NCBI RefSeq assembly: GCF_023227905.1
Contig: NZ_JALOCF010000060.1
Span: 1 to 20,991, forward strand
Source of the DNA: Methylobacter sp.
GTDB lineage: Bacteria; Pseudomonadota; Gammaproteobacteria; Methylococcales; Methylomonadaceae
DNA length: 20,991 nucleotides
Reading direction: 5' to 3'
Position numbers and translations under genes: made by a program. Under the pieces are notes generated by a model. The model was not told the origin of the DNA, ran no database searches, and worked only from the letters and a program-made list of their open reading frames with translations. Positions 1 through 7,729 of the stretch are shown one piece after another; within the stretch, counting starts at the first letter, position 1, and each line of letters starts with the position of its first letter.

Positions 1-1313
1 ATACTAACTTTGTAGACAGGATCATGTTCAGGGACCAGCTTACCGACAATTGCATGCCCTGCTTCATGATAAGCAGTCATTTTCTTTTCTTTCTCATTCA
101 TGACCATAGAGGTTCTTTCAACGCCCATGATCAATTTATCCTTGGCTTTTTCCAGATCCGCCATGTTGACTACGCGTTTATTCATTCTAGCAGCGAATAA
201 AGCAGCCTCATTGACTAAATTGGCCAAATCCGCTCCGGAAAAACCCGGCGTACCTTGGGCGATATACTTAACCTCAACATCATCAGCAACCGGCACTTTC
301 TTAACATGCACGGCAAGAATCTGCTCGCGCCCTTTAACATCCGGCAGTCCAACCGTTACCTGACGGTCAAACCGGCCTGGACGCAATAAAGCCTTGTCCA
401 GAACATCAGGACGGTTTGTTGCTGCAATAACAATAATGCCTTCGTTACCTTCAAACCCATCCATTTCAACCAGCAATTGGTTTAAAGTCTGCTCACGCTC
501 ATCATTGCCGCCACCTAAACCGGCGCCACGCTGACGACCGACCGCATCGATCTCATCTATAAAAATAATGCAAGGCGCATGTTTTTTAGCTTGCTCAAAC
601 ATGTCGCGCACGCGGGATGCCCCTACACCGACGAACATTTCAACAAAATCCGAACCGGAAATAGTAAAGAACGGCACTTTAGCCTCACCGGCAATAGCTC
701 TGGCCAGCAAAGTTTTGCCTGTTCCCGGAGGACCGATCATCAATGCGCCACGAGGAATTTTTCCGCCTAATTTTTGGTATTTTGCCGGGTCTTTAAGAAA
801 ATCGACCATTTCGACAACTTCTTCTTTAGCTTCATCACAGCCCGCCACATCAGCAAAAGTCACCTTAATCTGGTCTTCTTCAAGCATACGGGCTTTGCTT
901 TTGCCAAAATTCATTGCTCCGCGACCGCCGCCGGCGCCGCCCTGCATTTGCCGCATGAAGAAAACCCATACCGCAATAAGCAATAACATCGGCCCAAAAG
1001 AAACCAACAACTGCATCAGCATAGAAGGCTGCTCGGGCGGAACGGCTTTAATTTCGACGCCATTTGCCAGCAAATCATCTACTAAATGAGGATCCGAGGG
1101 TGCGTAAGTTTTAAATATCTGCCCCCCCTGCATCTTGCCTTTGATGATATTGTCTTCAATCATCACTTGCTGAATCTGGCCTGCTTTTACCGACTCGATA
1201 AATTGCGAGTACGACATTGACGAATCAGACCTGTCATTTTGCGGACCGAAGTTATTAAAGACGGACATCAATACAACTGCAATGACGACCCATAGGATTA
1301 TATTTTTCATCAT
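1..1313 (-). CDS. ftsH: ATP-dependent zinc metalloprotease FtsH (5' part, cut by window edge)
   Basis: Membrane-anchored AAA+ protease that degrades misfolded membrane proteins and short-lived cytosolic regulators. I read it by translating the minus strand from tandem ATG codons at 1313 and 1310. About 437 residues are in the window and the rest (about 200 in the family) lies beyond position 1. Seen in order: an N-terminal membrane segment (MKNIILWVVIAVVLM), a periplasmic domain, a second membrane segment near residues 100-118, a Gly-rich linker, Walker A GPPGTGKT near residue 194, Walker B IIFIDEID, the second region of homology (ATNRPDVLDKALLRPGRFD), and the zinc-binding HEAGH near residue 417. 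It lies downstream of rlmE on the same strand, as in E. coli, but 176 bases away with its own promoter-like sequence. No strong ribosome binding site is visible. Identity is certain. Confidence 0.97.
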   Translation of the reverse strand, partial: MMKNIILWVVIAVVLMSVFNNFGPQNDRSDSSMSYSQFIESVKAGQIQQVMIEDNIIKGKMQGGQIFKTYAPSDPHLVDDLLANGVEIKAVPPEQPSMLMQLLVSFGPMLLLIAVWVFFMRQMQGGAGGGRGAMNFGKSKARMLEEDQIKVTFADVAGCDEAKEEVVEMVDFLKDPAKYQKLGGKIPRGALMIGPPGTGKTLLARAIAGEAKVPFFTISGSDFVEMFVGVGASRVRDMFEQAKKHAPCIIFIDEIDAVGRQRGAGLGGGNDEREQTLNQLLVEMDGFEGNEGIIVIAATNRPDVLDKALLRPGRFDRQVTVGLPDVKGREQILAVHVKKVPVADDVEVKYIAQGTPGFSGADLANLVNEAALFAARMNKRVVNMADLEKAKDKLIMGVERTSMVMNEKEKKMTAYHEAGHAIVGKLVPEHDPVYKVS

Positions 1314-1369
1314 ATCGTTCAATTTACACACCCTGGGCCTGAAAGGCTCTCGATTTTAAAAACAAAGTA

Positions 1370-1378
1370 ATTATATCA
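1370..1378 (-). promoter_or_regulatory. Extended -10 promoter candidate for ftsH
   Basis: The minus strand reads TGATATAAT: a perfect TATAAT -10 box preceded by the TG of an extended -10 element. No good -35 box lies 16-18 bases upstream, which is tolerated when TG is present. Transcription would start near 1363 and give a leader of about 50 bases before ftsH. A 6-bp inverted repeat (TCAGGA 1376-1381 with TCCTGA 1390-1395) overlaps its upstream edge. No heat-shock (sigma-32) promoter was recognised. Motif-based inference only. Confidence 0.5.
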
Positions 1379-1489
1379 GGAGTTAACTTTCCTGACTGTC
1401 GTTATTTATCCGGACCATCCACACATGAAAAACACAGTTTCATAATACTTGGTCGCACCTGGTTCCACTAATGTTAGGGCGACATAAGA

Positions 1490-2107
1490 TTATTTAAAGC
1501 CTTTAGCTAAAATATAAACTTCATTGCTTCGAGGTCTTGATGCTTTCGGCTTTCTGATAACCACTTTGACAAAGGCTTGCTGAACCTCCTTAAAAAACTC
1601 CTCAAAACCGGCGCCGTGAAATAATTTAACCAGAAACACCCCATCTTTTGTCAACACGGTCTTAGCCGTCTCTAAAGCTAATTCCCCTAAATAAATGGCA
1701 CCAGGCTGATCTACGCCCTTATTACCACTCATATTGGGCGCCATATCCGACATAACCATATTTACCGGGGCACCGTCAAGCACTGCATACAATTGATCCA
1801 GAACGGCTTGCTCACGAAAATCGCCCTGTATAAAATCAACCCCTTCTATCGGGTCCATCGGTAAAATATCCAGCGCAATGATCTTATTTTTTTTTCCAAT
1901 AATCGGCCGGGCAAACTGCGACCATCCGCCGGGCGCAGCACCCAAGTCGATGATATTCATCCCCGGCTTAATAAGCTGATCCTTTTCCTGGATTTCTTTC
2001 AATTTAAAAACGGCGCGCGACCGGTAGCCCTGAGCTTGCGCCATTTTGACGTATTCGTCGGCAAAATGCTCCTGCATCCAACGACTGCTACTTTTACTTC
2101 GTCCCAT
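1490..2107 (-). CDS. rlmE: 23S rRNA (uridine-2'-O-)methyltransferase RlmE (FtsJ/RrmJ)
   Basis: SAM-dependent methyltransferase that 2'-O-methylates U2552 of 23S rRNA in the large-subunit A loop. The protein is 205 residues, the usual length (E. coli 209). The SAM motif DLGAAPGGWSQ is at residues 54-64. The catalytic K-D-K-E tetrad is intact: K35, D121 (in SDMAPNMSG), K161 (in LVKLFHG) and E196 (in RSNEVYIL), each offset by three from the E. coli positions. It starts at an ATG with only a weak ribosome binding site and is divergent from yhbY across 48 bases, so the two promoters must be packed between or within the genes. ftsH follows on the same strand. Confidence 0.97.
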   Translation of the reverse strand: MGRSKSSSRWMQEHFADEYVKMAQAQGYRSRAVFKLKEIQEKDQLIKPGMNIIDLGAAPGGWSQFARPIIGKKNKIIALDILPMDPIEGVDFIQGDFREQAVLDQLYAVLDGAPVNMVMSDMAPNMSGNKGVDQPGAIYLGELALETAKTVLTKDGVFLVKLFHGAGFEEFFKEVQQAFVKVVIRKPKASRPRSNEVYILAKGFK

Positions 2108-2155
2108 AATTACAATTTAGTGTAGAATTTAAGCTTTTGATTTAGGAATTAAAGT

Positions 2156-2422
2156 GTGAACTCTGCAGATAAGAAAAAACTCCGGGCTCAAGCGCACAGC
2201 TTAAAGCCCGTCATTATGATTGGTCAATCAGGACTTACAGCGGCCGTGCTGGCAGAGATTGAATTAGCGCTAGACAGCCACGAGCTGATTAAAGTGCGAA
2301 TACGCGCCGAAAGGGAAGATCGTAAGCTGATCAGCGAGAAAATCTGCGCTGAAACGGGGGCGGAGCTCATCCAGAGTATTGGACAAATTGCAGTTATTTA
2401 CAGATTAAACCCTAACAAATAA
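2156..2422 (+). CDS. yhbY: Ribosome assembly RNA-binding protein YhbY (CRM domain)
   Basis: Small CRS1/YhbY (CRM) domain protein that binds pre-50S ribosomal particles. It is 88 residues, slightly shorter than the E. coli protein (97). The family signature is clear: LKPVIMIGQSGLT near residues 17-29, containing the GxxG RNA-binding loop, then AEIELALDSHELIKVRI. The start is GTG at 2156, with AGGA eight bases upstream; an out-of-frame GTG at 2154 runs directly into a stop and cannot be used. It is the only plus-strand gene in the housekeeping block, divergent from rlmE and convergent with greA. In many gammaproteobacteria it sits at this same place next to rlmE/ftsH. Confidence 0.95.
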   Translation: MNSADKKKLRAQAHSLKPVIMIGQSGLTAAVLAEIELALDSHELIKVRIRAEREDRKLISEKICAETGAELIQSIGQIAVIYRLNPNK

Positions 2423-2430
2423 TTGAAATC

Positions 2431-2455
2431 AGGGGTATGCCATCAAGCTACCCCT
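2431..2455. terminator. Bidirectional hairpin between yhbY and greA
   Basis: A perfect 7-bp inverted repeat, AGGGGTA (2431-2437) with TACCCCT (2449-2455), plus a further GC/GC pair across a one-base bulge and a six-base loop. It begins 8 bases after the yhbY stop and lies 15 bases beyond the greA stop, exactly between two convergent genes, where a shared terminator is expected. Neither side has a long T run, so efficiency is uncertain. Confidence 0.55.
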
Positions 2456-2470
2456 ACTGCTTAGGCTCGA

Positions 2471-2947
2471 TTAAATATACTCAATCGAAATAATTTCATA
2501 GTCAATATCGCCGCCAGGTGCTTTAACGGTAACAACATCTTCAACCTCTTTACCGATCAACGCCCTCGCAATCGGCGAGCCGATTGAAATGCGGCCGTCC
2601 TTGATATTTGCCTCATCTTCGCCAACAATCTGATACGTCACCCTTCTCTCGGATTCAATATCTTCTATCTCCACTGTCGCGCCAAACACTACCTTGCCAT
2701 TGGCATCCACTTTGGTAACGTCAATAATTTGCGCGTTAGAAAGCTTACCTTCAATTTCAGAAATACGCCCTTCGGTAAAGCTTTGCTGCTCTTTTGCAGC
2801 ATGGTATTCCGCGTTTTCTTTCAGATCACCGTGTTCTCTAGCCGTGGAAATCGATGCAATAATACGTGGACGCACAACTGATTTTAATTCTTCCAATTCC
2901 ACGCGTAATTTTTCCGCACCTTTGATGGTAAGAGGTACTTTATTCAT
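2471..2947 (-). CDS. greA: Transcription elongation factor GreA
   Basis: Binds the secondary channel of RNA polymerase and stimulates cleavage of backtracked transcripts. At 158 residues it is the standard length. The N-terminal half is the antiparallel coiled coil, with the acidic tip D41 and E44 in REHGDLKENAEYHAAKEQQ. The C-terminal half is the FKBP-like domain, with GSPIARALIGKEVEDVV and the terminal PGGDIDYEIISIEYI. The ATG at 2947 has GGAG seven bases upstream. It follows carB after 62 bases on the same strand, the familiar carA-carB-greA order, with a strong hairpin in the gap. Confidence 0.98.
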   Translation of the reverse strand: MNKVPLTIKGAEKLRVELEELKSVVRPRIIASISTAREHGDLKENAEYHAAKEQQSFTEGRISEIEGKLSNAQIIDVTKVDANGKVVFGATVEIEDIESERRVTYQIVGEDEANIKDGRISIGSPIARALIGKEVEDVVTVKAPGGDIDYEIISIEYI

Positions 2948-2971
2948 TTTGATACTCCAATAATTGCTTGC

Positions 2972-2997
2972 CTGGGCGCAAGTAAATTTGCGCCCAG
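2972..2997. promoter_or_regulatory. Strong 10-bp hairpin in the carB-greA gap
   Basis: Perfect inverted repeat CTGGGCGCAA (2972-2981), six-base loop, TTGCGCCCAG (2988-2997). On the plus strand it is followed, after five bases, by six Ts (3003-3008), so its terminator polarity is antisense to carB/greA. In the minus (coding) direction the hairpin is preceded by A6 and has no U tract. It could block antisense transcripts entering carB, or act as an mRNA processing or stability element between carB and greA. Structure is seen; function is inferred. Confidence 0.5.
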
Positions 2998-3009
2998 CAG
3001 CGTTTTTTA

Positions 3010-6000
3010 TTAAATCAGGCTCTTATGCAGATCTTGCAAGCAATTCACATCGCCTGCGTCCAATTCGCCCAAGGCGTAGCAGGCTGCTTTTGCGCCAGCC
3101 ATTGTCGTGTAATAAGTCACGCGATGCTGTAGTGCTTCCCGGCGCATCGTAAATGAGTCGGAAATAGCCTTTTTGCCTTCTGTCGTATTAATGATTAGCT
3201 GAATCTGATCGTTTTTAATCATATCAACCGTATTAGGTCGTCCTTCGTTAACCTTGTAAACGACTTCGCAAGGAATGCCCGCGTCTTTAAGAAACTTTGC
3301 CGTGCCGCCAGTCGCGACGATCTCATATTTTTTATCGACCAGCATTTTGGCAATATCAGGCGACTTGGCTTTATCTGCATCACGGATACTGATCAGCACT
3401 TTGCCGCTGTGATTCAGGTTGACACCGGCAGCGCGCTGAGATTTAGCGAAAGCCTCACCGAAGCTTTTGCCTACCCCCATTACTTCACCAGTTGATTTCA
3501 TTTCAGGCCCCAACAAAGGGTCGACGCCCGGAAATTTAACAAACGGAAACACCGCCTCTTTAACTGAATAGTAACCCGGAATACGCTCTTTGGTAATACC
3601 TTGCTGCGCCAAAGTTTGTCCGACCATGCAGCGCGCTGCAATTTTAGCCAATGGATATCCGGTGGCCTTGGATACAAAAGGTGCGGTACGCGACGCCCTG
3701 GGATTGACTTCAAGTACATAAACATCCTCACCCTGAATGGCAAACTGGGTATTCATCAAACCCACAACGCCCAGAGCTTCCGCCATTTTGGTCACTTGTT
3801 CACGCAACTGATCCTGAATTTTCGGCGCCAATTCATACGGAGGCAACGAACAGGCAGAGTCCCCTGAATGTACGCCGGCCTGTTCGATATGCTCCATCAA
3901 ACCGCCGATCAATACCTGCTCCCCGTCGTAAATGGCATCAACGTCCATTTCCACCGCATCGTCAAGGAATCGGTCCAGCAACACCGGCGAATCGTTAGAA
4001 ACGCTGACCGCCTCTTTCATATAGCGTTGCAAACCTTCTTCATTGAAGACGATTTCCATAGCCCGGCCGCCCAAAACATAGGAAGGACGAACAACCAAGG
4101 GATATCCCAGTTCTTTTGCCGCATTAATCGCTTGATCGACAGAGCGTGCCGTGGCATTCGGGGGCTGCTTTAAATTCAGTCTTTCCAGCAGTTTCTGGAA
4201 ACGCTCGCGGTCTTCCGCCAAATCAATCGAGTCAGGCGATGTACCGATAATAGGCACACCCGCCGCTTCCAATGCACGCGCCAACTTCAATGGCGTTTGA
4301 CCGCCGTATTGCACAATCACACCTTTAGGTTTTTCAATATGCACAATTTCCAGCACATCTTCCAACGTCAACGACTCAAAATATAAACGGTCTGAGGTAT
4401 CAAAGTCGGTAGAAACCGTTTCAGGATTGCAATTGACCATGATAGTTTCATAGCCATCTTCACGCAGTGCCAACGCGGCGTGCACACAGCAATAGTCGAA
4501 CTCAATACCCTGCCCGATACGGTTAGGCCCGCCGCCGAGGATAATGATTTTTTCTTTATCGGAAACCCGCGCCTCGCATTCTTCCTCATAGGTTGAATAC
4601 AGATAAGCCGTGTCGGACGAAAACTCGGCAGCACAGGAATCTATGCGTTTATAGACCGGACGAATATTCTGTTTGTGCCGCACATTACGCACTTCAGACT
4701 CGGACGTGTCCAGCAATTTGGCCAATCTAAGATCGGAAAAACCTTTACGTTTCAATCGATAAAGCTCACCTTCTTTCAGAGTCGATAAGGTTTTAGTCGA
4801 CAAGGTTTTTTCAGTCAGAACCAAATCTTCGACCTGAGCCAAAAACCATGGCTCGATTTTGCTGGCTTCATGCACTTCTTCCAAAGTCATGCCACTACGG
4901 AATGCATCTGCGACATAGAGCAAACGATCCGGCCCCGGATGGCGCATTTCACGCTGGATTTTTTCCCGGGCATCTTCCCTGTTCAAATCGATAACTTCAT
5001 CAAGGCCGCTGATGCCGATTTCCAATCCGCGTAAAGCTTTTTGCAGCGATTCCTGAAAAGTGCGGCCGATAGCCATAACCTCACCCACAGACTTCATCTG
5101 CGTAGTCAGGCGGTCGTCGGCTTGCGGAAACTTTTCGAAGGTAAAGCGCGGAACCTTGGTAACAACATAATCAATAGTAGGTTCAAACGATGCCGGTGTT
5201 GTGCCGCCGGTGATCTCGTTTTGCAATTCATCCAGCGTGTAACCTACCGCCAGCTTTGCCGCCACTTTGGCAATCGGGAAACCGGTTGCCTTGGAGGCCA
5301 GAGCGGACGAACGCGATACGCGCGGATTCATCTCGATTATGATCATCCGTCCGTCTACTGGGTTAATAGCGACCTGTACATTGGATCCGCCGGTATCGAC
5401 ACCAATTTCGCGCAATACCGCCAGCGAGACGTTACGCAGAATCTGGTATTCCTTATCAGTCAACGTTTGTGCAGGGGCGACAGTGATGGAATCGCCGGTA
5501 TGCACGCCCATTGGGTCGAAGTTTTCGATAGAGCAGACAATGATGCAGTTGTCCTTGGAATCACGCACCACTTCCATTTCATATTCTTTCCAGCCCAGCA
5601 CCGACTCTTCAATCAATAACTCGTTGGTTGGCGACAAATACAAACCGCGTTCGCAAATTTCAACAAACTCTTCCTTGTTATAAGCAATCCCGCCGCCGCT
5701 GCCGCCCATGGTAAATGAAGGCCGAATAACAGTCGGGTAACCCACTTCCTGCTGGGCCGCCAGCGCTTCTTCCATAGAATGCGCGGTTTTTGATTTTGCC
5801 ACTTCATAGCCGATTTTCCGCATCGCCTGATTGAAAAGCTCACGGTCTTCAGCTTTATTAATCGCTTCTTTGGTAGCGCCGATCATTTCTACGCCGTATT
5901 TTTCCAATACACCGTTAGCATCAAGATCCAACGCACAATTCAACGCAGTTTGACCACCCATGGTCGGCAATATCGCGTCGGGGCGTTCTTTTGCAATGAT

Positions 6001-6228
6001 CTTTTCTACGGTCTGCCAGTCGATAGGCTCGATATAAGTGGCATCGGCCATATCCGGGTCGGTCATAATCGTTGCCGGATTGGAATTGACCAGAATAACG
6101 CGATAACCTTCTTCCCGAAGCGCTTTACAGGCTTGCGTGCCTGAATAGTCAAACTCACAAGCTTGACCAATAACAATGGGGCCGGCACCCAGTAATAAAA
6201 TCGATTTTATGTCGGTTCTTTTTGGCAT
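3010..6228 (-). CDS. carB: Carbamoyl-phosphate synthase large subunit CarB
   Basis: Makes carbamoyl phosphate from ammonia (supplied by CarA), bicarbonate and two ATP, feeding pyrimidine and arginine synthesis. It is 1072 residues, full length for the family (E. coli 1073). Domain order is visible: N-terminal carboxyphosphate ATP-grasp half (LLLGAGPIVIGQACEFDYSG at the start, then MGGQTALNCA and EMNPRVSRSSALASKATGFP), an oligomerisation region around 400-550, the second ATP-grasp half (IILGGGPNRIGQGIEFDY, YGGQTPLKLA, EVNPRASRTAPFVSKATGYP), and a C-terminal MGS-like allosteric domain (ISIRDADKAK through VATGGTAKFL). The ATG at 6228 has no clear Shine-Dalgarno sequence. carA lies 168 bases upstream, an unusually long gap with two inverted repeats. 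Confidence 0.98.
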   Translation of the reverse strand: MPKRTDIKSILLLGAGPIVIGQACEFDYSGTQACKALREEGYRVILVNSNPATIMTDPDMADATYIEPIDWQTVEKIIAKERPDAILPTMGGQTALNCALDLDANGVLEKYGVEMIGATKEAINKAEDRELFNQAMRKIGYEVAKSKTAHSMEEALAAQQEVGYPTVIRPSFTMGGSGGGIAYNKEEFVEICERGLYLSPTNELLIEESVLGWKEYEMEVVRDSKDNCIIVCSIENFDPMGVHTGDSITVAPAQTLTDKEYQILRNVSLAVLREIGVDTGGSNVQVAINPVDGRMIIIEMNPRVSRSSALASKATGFPIAKVAAKLAVGYTLDELQNEITGGTTPASFEPTIDYVVTKVPRFTFEKFPQADDRLTTQMKSVGEVMAIGRTFQESLQKALRGLEIGISGLDEVIDLNREDAREKIQREMRHPGPDRLLYVADAFRSGMTLEEVHEASKIEPWFLAQVEDLVLTEKTLSTKTLSTLKEGELYRLKRKGFSDLRLAKLLDTSESEVRNVRHKQNIRPVYKRIDSCAAEFSSDTAYLYSTYEEECEARVSDKEKIIILGGGPNRIGQGIEFDYCCVHAALALREDGYETIMVNCNPETVSTDFDTSDRLYFESLTLEDVLEIVHIEKPKGVIVQYGGQTPLKLARALEAAGVPIIGTSPDSIDLAEDRERFQKLLERLNLKQPPNATARSVDQAINAAKELGYPLVVRPSYVLGGRAMEIVFNEEGLQRYMKEAVSVSNDSPVLLDRFLDDAVEMDVDAIYDGEQVLIGGLMEHIEQAGVHSGDSACSLPPYELAPKIQDQLREQVTKMAEALGVVGLMNTQFAIQGEDVYVLEVNPRASRTAPFVSKATGYPLAKIAARCMVGQTLAQQGITKERIPGYYSVKEAVFPFVKFPGVDPLLGPEMKSTGEVMGVGKSFGEAFAKSQRAAGVNLNHSGKVLISIRDADKAKSPDIAKMLVDKKYEIVATGGTAKFLKDAGIPCEVVYKVNEGRPNTVDMIKNDQIQLIINTTEGKKAISDSFTMRREALQHRVTYYTTMAGAKAACYALGELDAGDVNCLQDLHKSLI

Positions 6229-6272
6229 TTTGTATGCGTTACCATTTATGTTGCAGTTAATTATGTAGGACC

Positions 6273-6311
6273 GGTTAGCGTAGCTGATAGGATTTTCAGG
6301 TTACGCTAACC
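6273..6311. repeat. Inverted repeat between carA and carB (REP-like)
   Basis: Perfect 10-bp arms, GGTTAGCGTA (6273-6282) and TACGCTAACC (6302-6311), separated by 19 bases. The right arm and its flank share the 11-mer GGTTACGCTAA (6299-6309) with a second intergenic hairpin just after mshF (19132-19142). A palindromic sequence recurring in intergenic DNA suggests a REP-like dispersed element rather than a car-specific signal. Two copies in one window is modest support. Confidence 0.45.
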
Positions 6312-6355
6312 CGATAAGCATCAACCTAAGGGTCGTCAGATGAACTGAGGCGCAA

Positions 6356-6380
6356 GCCCATCAATCAGAAAATGATGGGC
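6356..6380 (-). terminator. Hairpin just after carA stop
   Basis: Perfect 8-bp inverted repeat GCCCATCA (6356-6363) and TGATGGGC (6373-6380) with a nine-base loop, starting 16 bases past the carA stop codon. No U tract follows on the minus strand, so it is not a standard intrinsic terminator. It may be a stability or processing structure in a carA-carB transcript. Confidence 0.35.
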
Positions 6381-6396
6381 CGCACAGTGTTTAGCC

Positions 6397-7524
6397 CTAC
6401 GATGCTTGTTCCATCATCTCGATAAAATCATCGAATAAAGATTCCACATCATGGGGACCTGGACTTGCTTCAGGGTGACCCTGAAAGCTCATGGCCGGGC
6501 AATCCGTCCGCTTGATACCCTGCAAGCTGCCGTCAAACAATGAGCGATAGGTTGCGACTAAATTAGCGGGTAAACTGGCCTCATTGGCCGCAAAGCCGTG
6601 ATTTTGGCTGCTGATCATGACCCGGCCTGTGGCTATTTCCTGAACCGGGTGGTTGGCGCCATGATGGCCGAATTTCATCTTTTCGGTTTTTGCGCCGCTG
6701 GCTAAAGCCAACAATTGATGGCCCAAGCAAATGCCGAATACCGGGATTTTCTTTTCCAGTATCGTTTTGATTGCCTCAATCGCATAAGTACATGGCTCAG
6801 GATCGCCTGGGCCATTAGACAGAAATACCCCGTCAGGATTCATTGCCAATACGGTTTCAGCCGGCGTTGTTGCAGGAACTACGGTAACACGGCAACCGCG
6901 ATTAGCTAATAGCCTGAGAATATTACGTTTAATGCCAAAGTCGTAAGCCACCACATGCTTGGTCAGATTTTCGGCAGGCTTGTGCCCATGCCGTAAATGC
7001 CAGATATTTTCAGTCCACTCATAAGGCTGGGCAACAGTGACTTCCTTAGCCAGATCCATTCCTTGCAAGCCCGGAAAGCCTTCAATGGCTTTTTTTGCCA
7101 CGTCCACATCAACCGATTCCCCCGCCATGATGCAACCACGCTGCGCACCTTTGTCACGCAAAATCCGGGTTAATTTACGGGTATCAATATCGGCAATAGC
7201 CACGACATTATTATCAAGCAAATATTGCTGCAACGTTTTTTCGTTGCGCCAGTTACTTGCCAGCAATGGCAAATCCCGAATGACCAGACCGCTGGCAAAA
7301 ACGCCGGCTGACTCATCATCTTCGCTAGTCGTTCCGACATTCCCAATGTGCGGATAAGTTAATGTCACAATTTGCCGGGCATATGAAGGATCACTGAGAA
7401 TTTCCTGATACCCGGTCATAGCCGTATTAAAAACCACCTCGCCCACGGAACATCCATCTGCACCAATGGCTATACCGTTAAAAACCGTTCCATCTTCCAA
7501 TACCAATAAAGCAGACCTAGTCAA
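6397..7524 (-). CDS. carA: Carbamoyl-phosphate synthase small subunit CarA
   Basis: Glutaminase subunit that hydrolyses glutamine and channels ammonia to CarB. The N-terminal CPSase domain opens SALLVLEDGTVFNGIAIGADG. The C-terminal class I amidotransferase has the nucleophile Cys in GICLGHQLLALASG and the His/Glu pair in FQGHPEASPGPHD. I place the start at TTG 7524, giving 375 residues (E. coli 382): GAGGTG lies six bases upstream of that TTG, and the resulting N-terminus (MTRSALLVLEDG) matches the family. The in-frame GTG at 7533 would place the start inside the ribosome binding site itself. A promoter-like sequence and leader hairpin lie upstream. carB follows on the same strand. Confidence 0.96.
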   Translation of the reverse strand: MTRSALLVLEDGTVFNGIAIGADGCSVGEVVFNTAMTGYQEILSDPSYARQIVTLTYPHIGNVGTTSEDDESAGVFASGLVIRDLPLLASNWRNEKTLQQYLLDNNVVAIADIDTRKLTRILRDKGAQRGCIMAGESVDVDVAKKAIEGFPGLQGMDLAKEVTVAQPYEWTENIWHLRHGHKPAENLTKHVVAYDFGIKRNILRLLANRGCRVTVVPATTPAETVLAMNPDGVFLSNGPGDPEPCTYAIEAIKTILEKKIPVFGICLGHQLLALASGAKTEKMKFGHHGANHPVQEIATGRVMISSQNHGFAANEASLPANLVATYRSLFDGSLQGIKRTDCPAMSFQGHPEASPGPHDVESLFDDFIEMMEQAS

Positions 7525-7546
7525 ACACGTCACCTCAAATGTGCAA

Positions 7547-7578
7547 AACGGGATGACCCCTTAAGGACTCATCCCGTT
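7547..7578 (-). promoter_or_regulatory. Terminator-like leader hairpin before carA (possible attenuator)
   Basis: Perfect 10-bp arms AACGGGATGA (7547-7556) and TCATCCCGTT (7569-7578) with a 12-base loop. On the minus strand the GC-rich stem ends in TTTTG, so it resembles a weak intrinsic terminator placed ten bases before the GAGGTG ribosome binding site of carA. A hairpin here could attenuate transcription or modulate translation in response to pyrimidine or arginine levels. The structure is seen; regulation is inference. Confidence 0.45.
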
Positions 7579-7599
7579 GTAAAAAACAAAACTAGGGTA

Positions 7600-7628
7600 A
7601 TTTTACGAGATTATGCGGTTTGGGTCAT
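7600..7628 (-). promoter_or_regulatory. Sigma-70-like promoter candidate for carA
   Basis: On the minus strand: ATGACC (-35, four of six consensus bases), a 17-base spacer, and TAAAAT (-10, five of six). Transcription would start near 7593 and give a leader of about 70 bases that contains the hairpin at 7547-7578. Motif match only. Confidence 0.4.
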
Positions 7629-7729
7629 TAACAATTTTTTAAACCCGAGGACATCCCACCTGTTATGAAGACCATTTTGTACATGAAGCACACCAGATTG
7701 AATTGATACCGTCAATTATCCAGCCATAG

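Noticed and set aside
568..1089. Plus-strand open frames opposite ftsH
   Set aside because: The minus strand encodes conserved FtsH motifs (Walker A and B) across this stretch; the plus-strand frames are complementary shadows.
1452..1483. GTCGC/GCGAC inverted repeat between rlmE and ftsH as a terminator
   Set aside because: Only five base pairs across a 22-base loop with no T tract; it could easily arise by chance.
5041..5619. A 192-codon plus-strand open frame opposite carB
   Set aside because: It overlaps the highly conserved first half of carB on the opposite strand and shows no recognisable domain or ribosome binding site.
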